Numbered from the stretch's first letter, positions 42,721 to 51,404 are shown. The stretch is 64,000 nt of DNA from an uncultured Alphaproteobacteria bacterium (GCA_902530595.1 CACAAX010000003.1:36001-100000), one strand, 5' to 3'. Notes: generated by a model from the letters alone, not told the origin. Made by a program: numbers and translations.

Positions 42721-42862
42721 CCCACAAATTTACCCACAAATGGGGTGGAATAGGCTGATATAGAGTGAATGGGAATAGGAGAGACGAATCAACCAAAACT
42801 ATAACGTGCACTGGTGTTTGACACGTGGTGACACGACATAGTTATGTGTACTGGCGGACAGG
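42721..42862. repeat. Right att site at the tRNA-Ser gene
   Basis: CCCACAAATTTACCCACAAATGGGGTGG carries two arm-like ACCCACAAA motifs beside the integrase start, followed by an arm (TAGGCTGATATAGAGTGAATGGGAATAGG...TTTGACACGTGGTGACACGAC) that matches 39031-39140, and it ends in the core TGGCGGACAGG, which is the tRNA 3' end (42852-42862). Confidence 0.75.
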
Positions 42863-42941
42863 ATGGGATTCGAACCCACGGAGGAGTTTCCCCCTCACTC
42901 CCTTAGCAGGGGAGCGCCTTAAACCACTCGGCCACCTGTCC
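42852..42941 (-). tRNA. tRNA-Ser (GCU), CCA encoded
   Basis: On the minus strand: acceptor stem GGACAGG/CCTGTCC, D arm GGCCGAGTGGTTTAAGGC, anticodon stem-loop CTCCCCTGCTAAGGGAG with anticodon GCT, a long variable arm typical of serine (GAGGGGGAAACTCCTC), T arm GTGGGTTCGAATCCCAT, discriminator G and encoded CCA (42852-42854). It is the integration site of the adjacent island. Confidence 0.97.
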
Positions 42942-43052
42942 ACTTAAAGGGTTACAATGCTATTTGTTTCTATTCAAGGATAAAAAACTTCCTCTTTAAT
43001 ATTTAATTTTTATTTGTGGCCTTTGTTGCGGCAGCGCGTTATCAATGTATGA

Positions 43053-43520
43053 ATGTACAAAATTCTATTGTTTTCATTTGTCTTTATAACTTTGGACCAG
43101 CTATCTAAATGGTTTGTTGTGTTCTATTTGGATTTAGAACAAAAGCTTTATCTAAATCTAAACAATCAGTTTATTAATTTCTATATGGCCTGGAACAAGG
43201 GTATAAATTTCGGCCTTCTTGAGGGCGATAGTACTGTCCAAGCGTACATTTTGACCGCGATTTCGATTATTATATCTTTAGCGTTTTTTGTCTGGTTGAG
43301 AAATTCGAAAAGGTTTTTAATGCAAATACTAGCTTCTTTAGTTATTGGAGGTGCATTAGGTAATGCGATAGATAGACTTTTATATGGAGCAGTTGCTGAT
43401 TTCATAAATGTTACCTGCTGTGGAATTAGGAACCCTTATTCTTTCAATTTAGCCGACGTATTTATTTTTATTGGGCTAATAGGTCTACTGATTTTCAATT
43501 TTGACGAAAAACAAAACTAG
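43053..43520 (+). CDS. lspA: Lipoprotein signal peptidase II
   Basis: 155 residues with four membrane helices. The aspartic protease motifs are GGALGNAIDRLLYGAVADFI and FNLADVFIFIG (two catalytic Asp). It cleaves prolipoprotein signal peptides ahead of the lipidated Cys in the inner membrane, as in the lipoproteins at 18.8 and 46.6 kb. It follows tRNA-Ser and is followed by mutL on the same strand. Confidence 0.93.
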   Translation: MYKILLFSFVFITLDQLSKWFVVFYLDLEQKLYLNLNNQFINFYMAWNKGINFGLLEGDSTVQAYILTAISIIISLAFFVWLRNSKRFLMQILASLVIGGALGNAIDRLLYGAVADFINVTCCGIRNPYSFNLADVFIFIGLIGLLIFNFDEKQN

Positions 43521-43600
43521 TATGGTTGTCGAATCTTCTTTGATGTACTAAGAATAGTATGATATTTTTATTATATACTAAATATTGTGGGTAAAAACAT

Positions 43601-45436
43601 ATGAACCTTGAGAACTTCGGGTTATCTTCTAAAAATTTACAGCCGAGTCGGATACGGCAACTCGATATTCATACCAGCAACCAAATCGCTGCTGGCGAAG
43701 TTATTGAAAGACCTAGTTCAGCTTTGAAAGAGTTAGTTGAAAACTCTATAGACGCTGGCGCAAACTTAATAGAAATAGTTTACTCAAATGGTGGAAAGTC
43801 TTTTTTAAGCGTTAAAGATAATGGCTATGGAATTAATAAAAAGGACTTGTCATTGGCTATATCAAGGCATGCAACCTCTAAAATAAGTACGATTGTTGAT
43901 CTGATAACCATAAATAGTCTGGGGTTTAGGGGAGAAGCGCTTGCTTCTATCGGATCAGTTTCTGAGTTAACAATAAAATCAAAGTTTATCGAAGCGAATG
44001 AGGCGTTTGAGATTTCCAGTAGATATGGAGAATTAAAAGAGATTAAGCCCTCACAGTATCTCGAAGGTACTCTTATAGAAATCAAAAACCTTTTTAAATC
44101 TATTCCTGCTCGACTTAAATTTTTGAAAACCGACAGAGCGGAGGGGATTTCCATTCTAGAGGTTGTTAAGAAATTAGCATTATCACACCCAGAGATTAGC
44201 TTTAGGCTGTGTGAAATAAAAGAGCGAGGAAACCCAAGAGAAATTCTAAGGCTGGACAATTCTGCAGGCTCTCATGGCTTGTGCAAAAGAATAAAGGAGG
44301 TGCTGAAAAATGCATTCATGGAAAATTCTTACCAAGTGGACTATGAAAGTGAAAGTGTAAAAATTACAGGCTATATCGGTTCTTCAACTTTTATTTCTGG
44401 AAACGCTAATAATTGCTATTTTTTTGTAAATGGGCGATTTGTAAGAGACCGGTCCCTGCTTAGCTTTATAAGATTGGCGTATGGGGATCTATTGGAAAAG
44501 AGCGGTTTCCCTTCAGCAATACTTTTTCTCAATGTTCCGAGTGAGGATATAGATGTAAATGTCCACCCCTCAAAAATGGAAATCAAGTTCAAAAAGCTCG
44601 ATCTTATTAGAAAATGTCTTAAAGAAGCGGTGCGCGAAAGTCTGAATGTCGATAGATTTAATGCGAGAAGCCATTTAAGCAAACAGGCCTACTCTTATTT
44701 TAGAAAAGATCGAGGTTTTAAAAATCTTCAGAGAACTGATTTTTCTGATAACAGGAGACAAACCTTCAATCCAAGACTGGCTCTGAATTTGGTCACCAAA
44801 GTTGATCCAAAGGATGATGTTACTATCGAGGATAAACATGAGCGAAGCCCAGAGAATAATAGACTAGGTACACCTAAAGCACATTTATTCAAGAATTTTA
44901 TAGTTGCACAGAATGATAACGAGTTAGTTATAGTTGATCAGCATGCAGCGCATGAAAGAATACTATATGAAAAACTTAAATCACAGAATTACGATCAAGG
45001 GATAGCGATCCAAGAGTTATTAGTTCCCGAAATAGTTGAATTTACTAATGTTGAAGTGGATGCCATTATTGAAAAACAGAGCATGATGAAGCAATTAGGT
45101 TTAGAAATAGAAAGGTTTGGGCCAGCATCGATATGTATAAGAGGAATACCCGCGGTGTTAGGAGATATTTGCCCAAAAACATTGCTTATCGATCTCTTGA
45201 ATGATTTAGAAAATTTTGATTCTCCCGAGAGCTTAGAAAACAAAATTGATAAAGTTTTTTCTAGTATGGCGTGTCATGGGTCAGTAAGGTCTGGCAGAAT
45301 ACTTAAATACGAGGAAATGGATACTCTACTGAGAGAAATGGAAAATACGCCAAATAGTGATCAATGTAACCATGGCAGACCTACTTATTTAAAATTGGAC
45401 CTAGAGAAAATAAATAAGTTATTTGGACGAACGTAA
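43601..45436 (+). CDS. mutL: DNA mismatch repair protein MutL
   Basis: 611 residues. The N-terminal GHKL ATPase has IAAGEVIERPSSALKELVENSIDAG, DNGYGI and LGFRGEALASIGSVS. The C-terminal domain carries DQHAAHERILYE, the DQHA(x)2E(x)4E metal-site motif of endonuclease-competent MutL, and CNHGRPT near the end. The nicking activity known for MutL proteins of bacteria without MutH is therefore likely. It overlaps rmuC by one base, consistent with an operon. Confidence 0.95.
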   Translation: MNLENFGLSSKNLQPSRIRQLDIHTSNQIAAGEVIERPSSALKELVENSIDAGANLIEIVYSNGGKSFLSVKDNGYGINKKDLSLAISRHATSKISTIVDLITINSLGFRGEALASIGSVSELTIKSKFIEANEAFEISSRYGELKEIKPSQYLEGTLIEIKNLFKSIPARLKFLKTDRAEGISILEVVKKLALSHPEISFRLCEIKERGNPREILRLDNSAGSHGLCKRIKEVLKNAFMENSYQVDYESESVKITGYIGSSTFISGNANNCYFFVNGRFVRDRSLLSFIRLAYGDLLEKSGFPSAILFLNVPSEDIDVNVHPSKMEIKFKKLDLIRKCLKEAVRESLNVDRFNARSHLSKQAYSYFRKDRGFKNLQRTDFSDNRRQTFNPRLALNLVTKVDPKDDVTIEDKHERSPENNRLGTPKAHLFKNFIVAQNDNELVIVDQHAAHERILYEKLKSQNYDQGIAIQELLVPEIVEFTNVEVDAIIEKQSMMKQLGLEIERFGPASICIRGIPAVLGDICPKTLLIDLLNDLENFDSPESLENKIDKVFSSMACHGSVRSGRILKYEEMDTLLREMENTPNSDQCNHGRPTYLKLDLEKINKLFGRT

Positions 45437-46602
45437 TGAGTAGTATTGACCCACTATTATTTATTGCGCTATCAAGCGCTCTATTTTTTGTAGCTTGCTT
45501 TTTAGTATTTAAGCAGTTTCGACCTTCAGATAAGGATGGGCAGCATAATAGTGAAGCCCTTAAAGAAACTTTGAGAGATTTATCGGTGAACCAACAGCAG
45601 ATCGTAGGGAGCATAAAGGTGATTACAGATACACAAAGTACTTCGCAAGCAGCCATTATAAAACACGTTGAGAGTCGATTAGAGGAGATACAGAAATCAA
45701 TATCCTCCTCATTGTCGGGTAGTTCTGTAAAAACTGCACAGACTTTAGGGGAGTTACAGCAGAGATTGCAAACTATAGATAAAGCACAAACAAATATAGA
45801 AAAATTGTCAGGTGAGGTTTTGGGCTTACAGGAAATTCTCTCCAATAAGCAGGCCAGAGGTGTTTTTGGTGAAATTCAGTTAAAGGATATTGTTAGTAAA
45901 GCTCTACCGTCAGATGCTTATGATTTTCAATTTACTTTGTCGAACGGTAAACGGGCTGATTGCATAATTTACCTTCCGGAACCTCAAGGCAACATAGTTA
46001 TTGATAGTAAGTTCCCTCTTGAGGCATACAAAGCTATGATATCAAACACTAATGAAGTTGATAAAAGCAAAAATATTCAGTTATTTCAGAGCTCAATAAA
46101 AACTCACATAAAAGACATTTCTGAAAAGTATATTATTGAAGGAGAGACCGCAGATGGAGCAATACTGTTTTTACCCTCTGAGGCAATTTATGCCGAGCTT
46201 CACGCACATTTTTCAAATTTGGTAAATGAAGGATTTGAGTCCCGTGTTTGGATTGTTTCACCTACTACTTTGATGGCAACATTAAATACTATGAGGGCTA
46301 TTGTGAAAGATGAGAGATTGCGTCGTCACACCAGTCGCATTAGAGCGGAGTTAGACTTACTGTATAAAGATATGCTGCGATTGGAGGGACGAATTATTAA
46401 TTTGGATAAACATTTTACGCTAGCATCAAAAGATGTTGACGAAATAAAAATTTCAGCAAAAAAAGCATCTAAGCGGGTATTTAACATAGAGCGTTTTGAG
46501 TTTGAAGAATTATCGCAATCCGACACTAGAGATAAAACGGATTCGTCTGAGGTTGGAAAAATATTAGGTGGCGAAGGCTCGAAAAAAATTAAATTAATTT
46601 AA
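45436..46602 (+). CDS. rmuC: DNA recombination protein RmuC
   Basis: 388 residues: an N-terminal hydrophobic anchor (LLFIALSSALFFVACFLVF), a long coiled coil (residues about 30-135) and the RmuC nuclease-like core (GVFGEIQLKDIV, IVIDSKFPLEAYKAM, DGAILFLPSEAIYAELHAH, VWIVSPTTLMATLNTMRAIVKDERL). The family limits inversions at short inverted repeats in E. coli. It begins within the mutL stop (TAATG). Confidence 0.93.
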   Translation: MSSIDPLLFIALSSALFFVACFLVFKQFRPSDKDGQHNSEALKETLRDLSVNQQQIVGSIKVITDTQSTSQAAIIKHVESRLEEIQKSISSSLSGSSVKTAQTLGELQQRLQTIDKAQTNIEKLSGEVLGLQEILSNKQARGVFGEIQLKDIVSKALPSDAYDFQFTLSNGKRADCIIYLPEPQGNIVIDSKFPLEAYKAMISNTNEVDKSKNIQLFQSSIKTHIKDISEKYIIEGETADGAILFLPSEAIYAELHAHFSNLVNEGFESRVWIVSPTTLMATLNTMRAIVKDERLRRHTSRIRAELDLLYKDMLRLEGRIINLDKHFTLASKDVDEIKISAKKASKRVFNIERFEFEELSQSDTRDKTDSSEVGKILGGEGSKKIKLI

Positions 46603-46621
46603 ATAAAAACGGGAGTAAGTA

Positions 46622-46753
46622 ATGAAGAAACTAGTGTTATGTGGTTTGTTTTTTGCCATTCTATGTCTGCCTAGCTGCGGTACTGTTGGTGGAGCAATAA
46701 GCGGTTTGGGTGCTGACCTTGACATGGTCGGGGGTGCTATTGCAGGCTATTAA
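46622..46753 (+). CDS. Small lipoprotein, entericidin-like
   Basis: 43 residues: signal MKKLVLCGLFFAILCLPSC with lipobox LPSC, then a Gly-rich short mature peptide (GTVGGAISGLGADLDMVGGAIAGY). Entericidin-type small lipoproteins have this layout. GGGAG lies 7 bases upstream of ATG. It is between rmuC and rpoH and too short for usual gene callers. Confidence 0.75.
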   Translation: MKKLVLCGLFFAILCLPSCGTVGGAISGLGADLDMVGGAIAGY

Positions 46754-46828
46754 AAATCATGAAAAGTGACCGATATGCTAAAAACGCATGAATGATATGC
46801 ATCTTGTGCTATTCAAAAATAAGCAAGT

Positions 46829-46856
46829 TACCCTTATATTGATTGACGAAAGGGTA
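46829..46856 (+). promoter_or_regulatory. Hairpin covering the rpoH ribosome-binding site
   Basis: TACCCTT (46829-46835) pairs with AAGGGTA (46850-46856), a 7-bp stem with a 14-base loop. The Shine-Dalgarno GAAAGGG (46848-46854), about 7 bases before the rpoH ATG, is inside the 3' strand. Sequestered Shine-Dalgarnos can act as thermosensors, and rpoH is a known RNA-thermometer target in E. coli. Here it is only a candidate. Confidence 0.45.
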
Positions 46857-46861
46857 TAAAT

Positions 46862-47737
46862 ATGACTATTTCACAAAAAGGATATCAATCTTTAACTTCA
46901 AAGGCGATGAAAGCTGAGATGTTAGATCCAGACGTAGAGCTTGACTTAGCGAGAAAGTGGCATCGAGAAGGTTGCGAAAAATCACTACATAGACTTGTTA
47001 ACGCATATATGAGATTAGCAGTCTCTATGGCATCAAAGTATGTAAAATATGGTGTAGATACTAATGAGTTAATTCAGGAGGCTGGAATAGGATTGATGAA
47101 AGCAGCAGAAAAATTCGATCCGGAGAGGGGTGTGCGATTTTCTACCTACGCTACTTGGTGGATTAAGGCGTCTATACAAGATTTTGTACTCAGAAATTGG
47201 TCCTTAGTAAGGACGGGTTCAACAGCCTCGCAAAAATCTCTGTTTTTCAACTTAAAGCGTGTAAGGTCCCAAATAGAACGTGAATTCGACAGTACAGGAG
47301 CCTCGGTAGATTATGGTTCTCTGAACAAAATTGTTGCAGAAAAGATGGGAGTATCGCTCAGAGATGTAGAGATGATGGATACAAGACTATCAGGCGGTGA
47401 CTTTTCCTTAAATTCACTCCAACAGGGTGAGGAAGGCAGAGAATGGATTGAAACGATTGAAGACGAAAATTCCTATGGAGCCCATAGAGTTGAGAGAAAT
47501 AAGGATGACGGAACAGTAAGATCCTGGATTGCGGAAGCGATAGAAACTTTAAATGACAGAGAAAAAACCATTGTCGTAGAACGTAAACTTCGTGATAAGC
47601 CCAGGACGCTCGACTCTATCGGTGGTGAACTGGGAGTATCCAAAGAAAGAGTAAGACAATTGGAATCTGAGGCTTTAAAGAAGCTTAGAAAGCACTTCGA
47701 AACTCGTAAAGGTATTAGATCGGCATCAATTATTTAG
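46862..47737 (+). CDS. rpoH: Heat-shock sigma factor RpoH (sigma-32)
   Basis: 291 residues. Region 2 holds GLMKAAEKFDPERGVRFSTYATWWIKASIQDFVLRNWSLVR. The RpoH box QKSLFFNLKR at 124-133 separates it from other sigma-70 group members. Region 4.2 has ELGVSKERVRQLESEALKKLRKH. It directs transcription of heat-shock genes such as clpB at the right edge. Its leader forms a hairpin over the ribosome-binding site. Confidence 0.96.
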   Translation: MTISQKGYQSLTSKAMKAEMLDPDVELDLARKWHREGCEKSLHRLVNAYMRLAVSMASKYVKYGVDTNELIQEAGIGLMKAAEKFDPERGVRFSTYATWWIKASIQDFVLRNWSLVRTGSTASQKSLFFNLKRVRSQIEREFDSTGASVDYGSLNKIVAEKMGVSLRDVEMMDTRLSGGDFSLNSLQQGEEGREWIETIEDENSYGAHRVERNKDDGTVRSWIAEAIETLNDREKTIVVERKLRDKPRTLDSIGGELGVSKERVRQLESEALKKLRKHFETRKGIRSASII

Positions 47738-47803
47738 CTACAAAAGATTGAATACGAGACATTTTCCGCTTAACTTAGTTCTAACATTTAGAAACGCGAG
47801 AAA

Positions 47804-48331
47804 ATGGACAAAGTATTATTGATAATATCCGGGGGAATAGCCGCCTACAAGTCGTTAGAGTTGATACGGCTTTTTAAAAAGGCTGGTAAAGAGATAAAAT
47901 GTGTTGCTACCGAGAGTGCCATGACGTTTATCACGTCTGCGTCTGTAGAATATTTATCCGGCAACTCATTGAGAACAAGTCTTGAGGATCGTGAACAAGA
48001 AATGAAAATGGGTCACATAGAATTAGCAAGATGGCCCGATTTAGTTTTGGTGGCTCCAGCAACCGCAAACATCATTTCGTCTGTCGCTAATGGACTTGCA
48101 GCTGATCTCGCACAAACACTCTTGGTGGCGACCACTAAGAAGATAGTTTTTGCCCCCTCAATGAATGTGAGAATGTGGGAAAATAAATTATTTCAGAAAA
48201 ATATTGATACCTTGATATCAAATGGATACGAATTTTTGGGTCCCACTGAGGGTGAAATGGCCTGTGGCGAGTTTGGTATGGGTCGAATGATGGAACCACA
48301 ACAAATTTTTAAATCCTTAGTTACAAAGTAA
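47804..48331 (+). CDS. coaC: Phosphopantothenoylcysteine decarboxylase (CoaC), separate from CoaB
   Basis: 175 residues, a flavoprotein of the HFCD fold: MDKVLLIISGGIAAYKSLELIRLFK, the active-site His in GHIELARWPDLVLVAPATANIISSVANGLAADL, and the substrate-binding APSMNVRMWENK, then EGEMACGEFGMGRM. It makes 4'-phosphopantetheine in CoA synthesis. In most bacteria this is the N-terminal half of a CoaBC fusion; here it ends with a stop and coaB starts 5 bases later. Confidence 0.93.
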   Translation: MDKVLLIISGGIAAYKSLELIRLFKKAGKEIKCVATESAMTFITSASVEYLSGNSLRTSLEDREQEMKMGHIELARWPDLVLVAPATANIISSVANGLAADLAQTLLVATTKKIVFAPSMNVRMWENKLFQKNIDTLISNGYEFLGPTEGEMACGEFGMGRMMEPQQIFKSLVTK

Positions 48332-48336
48332 TATAA

Positions 48337-48987
48337 GTGTTGAAAGCAAAAAAAATTCTAGTTACAGCTGGGCCGACTCATGAATACTTAGATGATATAA
48401 GGTTCATTGGAAATAGAAGCTCTGGTAAACAGGGAGCGGAAATTGCAAAGTGTCTGCAGAAGCTTGAAGCGGATGTTACGTTGGTAATAGGTCCGGTAAA
48501 TCTGGAGCTGACCGGCTTAAGTAAGGTTATTAGAGTGGAAAGTGCTGTGCAGATGAATGACGCTGTTATTGAAACGGGCCCATTTGATATTGCAATATGT
48601 GCAGCAGCAGTTAGCGATTGGCGACCAAAAGAGAAGGCAAAAACAAAAATAAAGAAAAGCTCGATAGGCAAACCACAATTTTTGGAATTAGTAGAGAATC
48701 CAGACATATTAAAAAATATATGCATTGCTGAAAATAGGCCCAATCTGGTTATTGGCTTCGCAGCTGAGACTAATGATTTGTTAACTAATGCTAGATCGAA
48801 GTTGAAAAATAAAGGATGTGATTGGATTGTGGCTAATAAAGTAACCGCTGAAACTAATAATATGGGTGGTTGGGAGAATGAAGTGATTATAATAAAAAAA
48901 AACGAGGAAATAAAATTTGCGAAACAGAGTAAAAAAGGTATCGCGAAGCTAATTTGTAAAAAAATAGTTGAGGAATTTTCAGGTTAG
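48337..48987 (+). CDS. coaB: Phosphopantothenate-cysteine ligase (CoaB), separate from CoaC
   Basis: 216 residues from a GTG start: KKILVTAGPTHEYLDDIRFIGNRSSGKQGAEIAKCL and CAAAVSDWRPKEKAKTKIKK are the CTP-dependent ligase motifs. It normally forms the C-terminal half of CoaBC. It is 5 bases after the coaC stop on the same strand. The split has a proper stop and start rather than a plain single-base slip, but a decayed fusion cannot be excluded from sequence alone. Confidence 0.92.
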   Translation: MLKAKKILVTAGPTHEYLDDIRFIGNRSSGKQGAEIAKCLQKLEADVTLVIGPVNLELTGLSKVIRVESAVQMNDAVIETGPFDIAICAAAVSDWRPKEKAKTKIKKSSIGKPQFLELVENPDILKNICIAENRPNLVIGFAAETNDLLTNARSKLKNKGCDWIVANKVTAETNNMGGWENEVIIIKKNEEIKFAKQSKKGIAKLICKKIVEEFSG

Positions 48988-49070
48988 AATTTTTCATTTG
49001 GTATAGGTGAAATTAACTTTATCATTTTCAGGCAAATTTCATATAGGGTTAAATTGTTGAGAATTTATAA

Positions 49071-49832
49071 ATGGATAGGCAAATAGATAATGAATATTTT
49101 GAACGCTATAAAAGGCATATTTTAGTAAAGAATATTGGTGGTCAAGGTCAGAAAAAGTTGGGACAAGCCAAGGTACTTCTTATTGGTTTAGGGGGAATCG
49201 GCTCTACTGTTCTGCAACATTTAGCAGCTGCAGGAATTGGTAAAATTGGCTTAGTTGATCAAGATACTGTCGCACTATCTAATTTACAGAGACAGACAAT
49301 TTATAAATATGAAGATATTGGAAGAAAGAAGGTTAGCATTGCATCAAATTTTGTTAAAAAACTGAATAAAAATGTTGAAATAACTGAGTATGACTTTTTT
49401 TTAAGTGGAGAGGACACTACCAAAATAATTGGTGAATACGATGTAGTTTTGGATGGCACTGACAATTTCGAGACTAGAAAACTCATTAATAAGCACTGCG
49501 TTGAGCAAAGTAAACCTCTCATATTCGGAGGGGTATCTGGTTGGGAAGGTCTTGTGAGTTTGTTTGTTTATAAGAATAGCGCGTGCTTTGACTGCGTCTT
49601 TACGAGTTCTGAAACAAGGTCCTCTTTTTTTGATTGTAGTTCAGAGGGTGTTCTGGGCGTGACTACCTCTTTGGTTGGAACCCTCATGGTAGCAGAGACA
49701 ATTAAGCTCATATGCGATACAGGGCAACTGCTAACAAACAAGCTCCTAATTTGTGATGCTTTAAACGGAGCGACAGAGATTTTACATACAAAAAAAAGCG
49801 AAAAATGTAGCGTGTGTCAAAATGTCGTTTAG
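49071..49832 (+). CDS. moeB: ThiF/MoeB/HesA family adenylyltransferase
   Basis: 253 residues. E1-like ATP-binding motif VLLIGLGGIGSTVLQHLAAAGIGKIGLVDQDTVALSNLQRQTIY; the zinc Cys pairs are CFDC and CSVC; the probable catalytic Asp region is DGTDNFETRK. It adenylates the C-terminus of MoaD or ThiS-like sulfur carriers. There is no rhodanese tail, so MoeB or ThiF cannot be told apart here. A convergent D-2-hydroxyacid dehydrogenase ends next to it. Confidence 0.85.
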   Translation: MDRQIDNEYFERYKRHILVKNIGGQGQKKLGQAKVLLIGLGGIGSTVLQHLAAAGIGKIGLVDQDTVALSNLQRQTIYKYEDIGRKKVSIASNFVKKLNKNVEITEYDFFLSGEDTTKIIGEYDVVLDGTDNFETRKLINKHCVEQSKPLIFGGVSGWEGLVSLFVYKNSACFDCVFTSSETRSSFFDCSSEGVLGVTTSLVGTLMVAETIKLICDTGQLLTNKLLICDALNGATEILHTKKSEKCSVCQNVV

Positions 49833-50813
49833 TTACAGCATACTTGGTACAATTTGATCAGGGGGGCGGTGACCATCCAAATACGTTTTTATATTAATTA
49901 TCACTTTTTCTCCCATCTCGATTCTTCCTTCTAATGTAGAGGAACCCATGTGAGGCAAAAGGAAAACGTTTTTCAAACTTTTAAAGTCAGAACCGATTAC
50001 TTCTTCGCTATCATAAACATCAAGTCCAGCTCCTCCCAATCGCCCTTCTTTCAGTTGTCTTACTAAAGCTTTCTGATCTATGATCTCTCCTCTAGAAATA
50101 TTTACTAAATATGCGCTGTGCTTCATTTTCCCAAGACATTTCGCATTTAGCAAATATAAAGAAGATGAATTTAGTGATGCGCTAATAACTAAAATATCAA
50201 TAGCTGAAAGCATTTCTTCCAAATTTTCCCAGTATGTTGCTGATAGGCTTTTTTCAATGTTTTTGTGTAGGCGTCTCCTGTTATGGTAGTTTATATTCAG
50301 ATCAAAAGCTCTTGCTCTCTTTGCAATTGCCTGGCCAATTCTACCCATTCCTAGAATTCCCAGTTTCTTTCCTGTAATCCTCATCCCAATCATCGCGGAT
50401 GGGCTCCAGCCTTTCCAGTTACCAGACTGCATCTCTTCGTGACCTTCTCTCAACTTTCTAGGAATTGCCAAAATCAGTGCCATCGTCATATCAGCTGTGT
50501 CAGTGGTTAAAACACTAGGGGTGTTGGTAACAATTATACCTCTTTGTGACGCAGTTTTTATATCAATATGATCATAGCCTGCTCCATAGTTCGCAATTAG
50601 CTTTAGTTTAGAACTTGCTGCACTCAAAATACTAGCGTCTATTTTATCACCAATAGTGGGCACAAGAATTTCTGCATCTTTTACAGCTGATAATAGTTCT
50701 TGCTTACTTATAGGATATTCTGCACTAGAAAGATCAACATTGAATAGCTCCTTCATTCTCTTTTCGACCCGGTCTTGCAACCTTCTCGTAATTATTACTT
50801 TGGGTTTTTTCAT
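49833..50813 (-). CDS. D-2-hydroxyacid dehydrogenase (glyoxylate reductase-like)
   Basis: 326 residues. The family pattern is clear: LIANYGAGYDHIDIKTASQRGI, the NAD-binding GKKLGILGMGRIGQAIAKRA, the Arg in SRGEIIDQKALVRQL, Glu in DVYDSEE and the His in LLPHMGSST. These give the Arg-Glu-His catalytic set. The length and GAGYDHID favour glyoxylate/hydroxypyruvate reductase over phosphoglycerate dehydrogenase, as no ACT domain is present. Divergent with the SH3-domain gene. Confidence 0.88.
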   Translation of the reverse strand: MKKPKVIITRRLQDRVEKRMKELFNVDLSSAEYPISKQELLSAVKDAEILVPTIGDKIDASILSAASSKLKLIANYGAGYDHIDIKTASQRGIIVTNTPSVLTTDTADMTMALILAIPRKLREGHEEMQSGNWKGWSPSAMIGMRITGKKLGILGMGRIGQAIAKRARAFDLNINYHNRRRLHKNIEKSLSATYWENLEEMLSAIDILVISASLNSSSLYLLNAKCLGKMKHSAYLVNISRGEIIDQKALVRQLKEGRLGGAGLDVYDSEEVIGSDFKSLKNVFLLPHMGSSTLEGRIEMGEKVIINIKTYLDGHRPPDQIVPSML

Positions 50814-50854
50814 TGCTGTTGATTATGTGGTCTTTTTTGGTATTTTTTTTTACT

Positions 50855-51397
50855 ATGTGTATAACAATTCATAGAGATATATTATCTAATATCAAAACGT
50901 TTTCAAAAATATTTCTCATAATTCTGTTAATTAATTTATTTCTGATAGTCAACGTTCTGTCTGCAAGTAGTGCGTCTATAATTAGTAAAAAAACAGGCCT
51001 TCCCCTACCTAGGTTTGTATCTCTGAAGGGCAATAAAGTAAATTTGAGAAGAGGACCTAGCTTAGATTACAAAATTGATTGGGTTTACCAAAGAAAACAC
51101 TTACCAGTTATGATTGTGAGTGAGTTTGGTCACTGGAGAAAAGTAACTGATTTTGAAGGGTATACAGGCTGGATATATAAAGATCTACTTTCTGGATCAA
51201 GATATATTATCGTAAACAAGGAGGAAACTCTTTTAAGAAACAAAGCAGGTTTTGATTCTTTAGGTAAAGCAATTTTGAAAAGAGAAGTGATTGGAAAGTT
51301 AATCGATTGTCAGGGTTTATGGTGTTTCATTCGAATAAAAAATATGCGTGGGTATGTGCTTGCCGAGCATATTTGGGGAACAAGTAAAGGTAAATGA
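50855..51397 (+). CDS. Exported SH3-domain (SH3b) protein
   Basis: About 180 residues if ATG at 50855 is used; several upstream codons (TTG at 50813, ATG at 50825) keep the frame open, so the start is unsure. A hydrophobic signal or anchor (KIFLIILLINLFLIVNVLSASSA) is followed by an SH3-type domain: KVNLRRGPSLDYKIDWVYQRKHLPVMIVSEFGHWRKVTDFEGYTGWIYKDLL. Such domains bind peptidoglycan or proteins in the periplasm. A second SH3-like half follows (LRNKAGFDSLGKAILKREVIGKLIDCQGLWCFIRIKNMRGYVLAEHIWG). Confidence 0.75.
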   Translation: MCITIHRDILSNIKTFSKIFLIILLINLFLIVNVLSASSASIISKKTGLPLPRFVSLKGNKVNLRRGPSLDYKIDWVYQRKHLPVMIVSEFGHWRKVTDFEGYTGWIYKDLLSGSRYIIVNKEETLLRNKAGFDSLGKAILKREVIGKLIDCQGLWCFIRIKNMRGYVLAEHIWGTSKGK

Positions 51398-51404
51398 TAG
51401 TGAT

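Larger units (their letters stand above)
34192..42862. mobile_element. tRNA-Ser-associated integrative island, composite
   Basis: An 8.67-kb region bounded by 11-base direct copies of the tRNA-Ser 3' end. It holds a P4-type integrase next to the tRNA, an AlpA-like gene and an HTH/terminase-like gene, then cargo blocks (enoyl-CoA hydratase; fasciclin and pseudo-rhomboid; a four-gene hypothetical cluster; a cyclase) each set off by att-like arm repeats at 34.2, 35.5, 37.0 and 38.95-39.15 kb. The pattern suggests serial integrations at the same site, with only the last keeping an integrase. A small-terminase-like gene lies just outside the left end. Confidence 0.7.

Noticed and set aside
34000..43000. 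CRISPR array from the repeated att-like sequences
   Set aside because: The repeats are 90-200 bases, irregularly spaced by kilobases and similar to a tRNA end; there are no short regular spacers and no cas genes.
47804..48987. Frameshifted coaBC pseudogene
   Set aside because: Both halves are complete, with all motifs and a clean stop-start junction, so two functional genes are the simpler reading.
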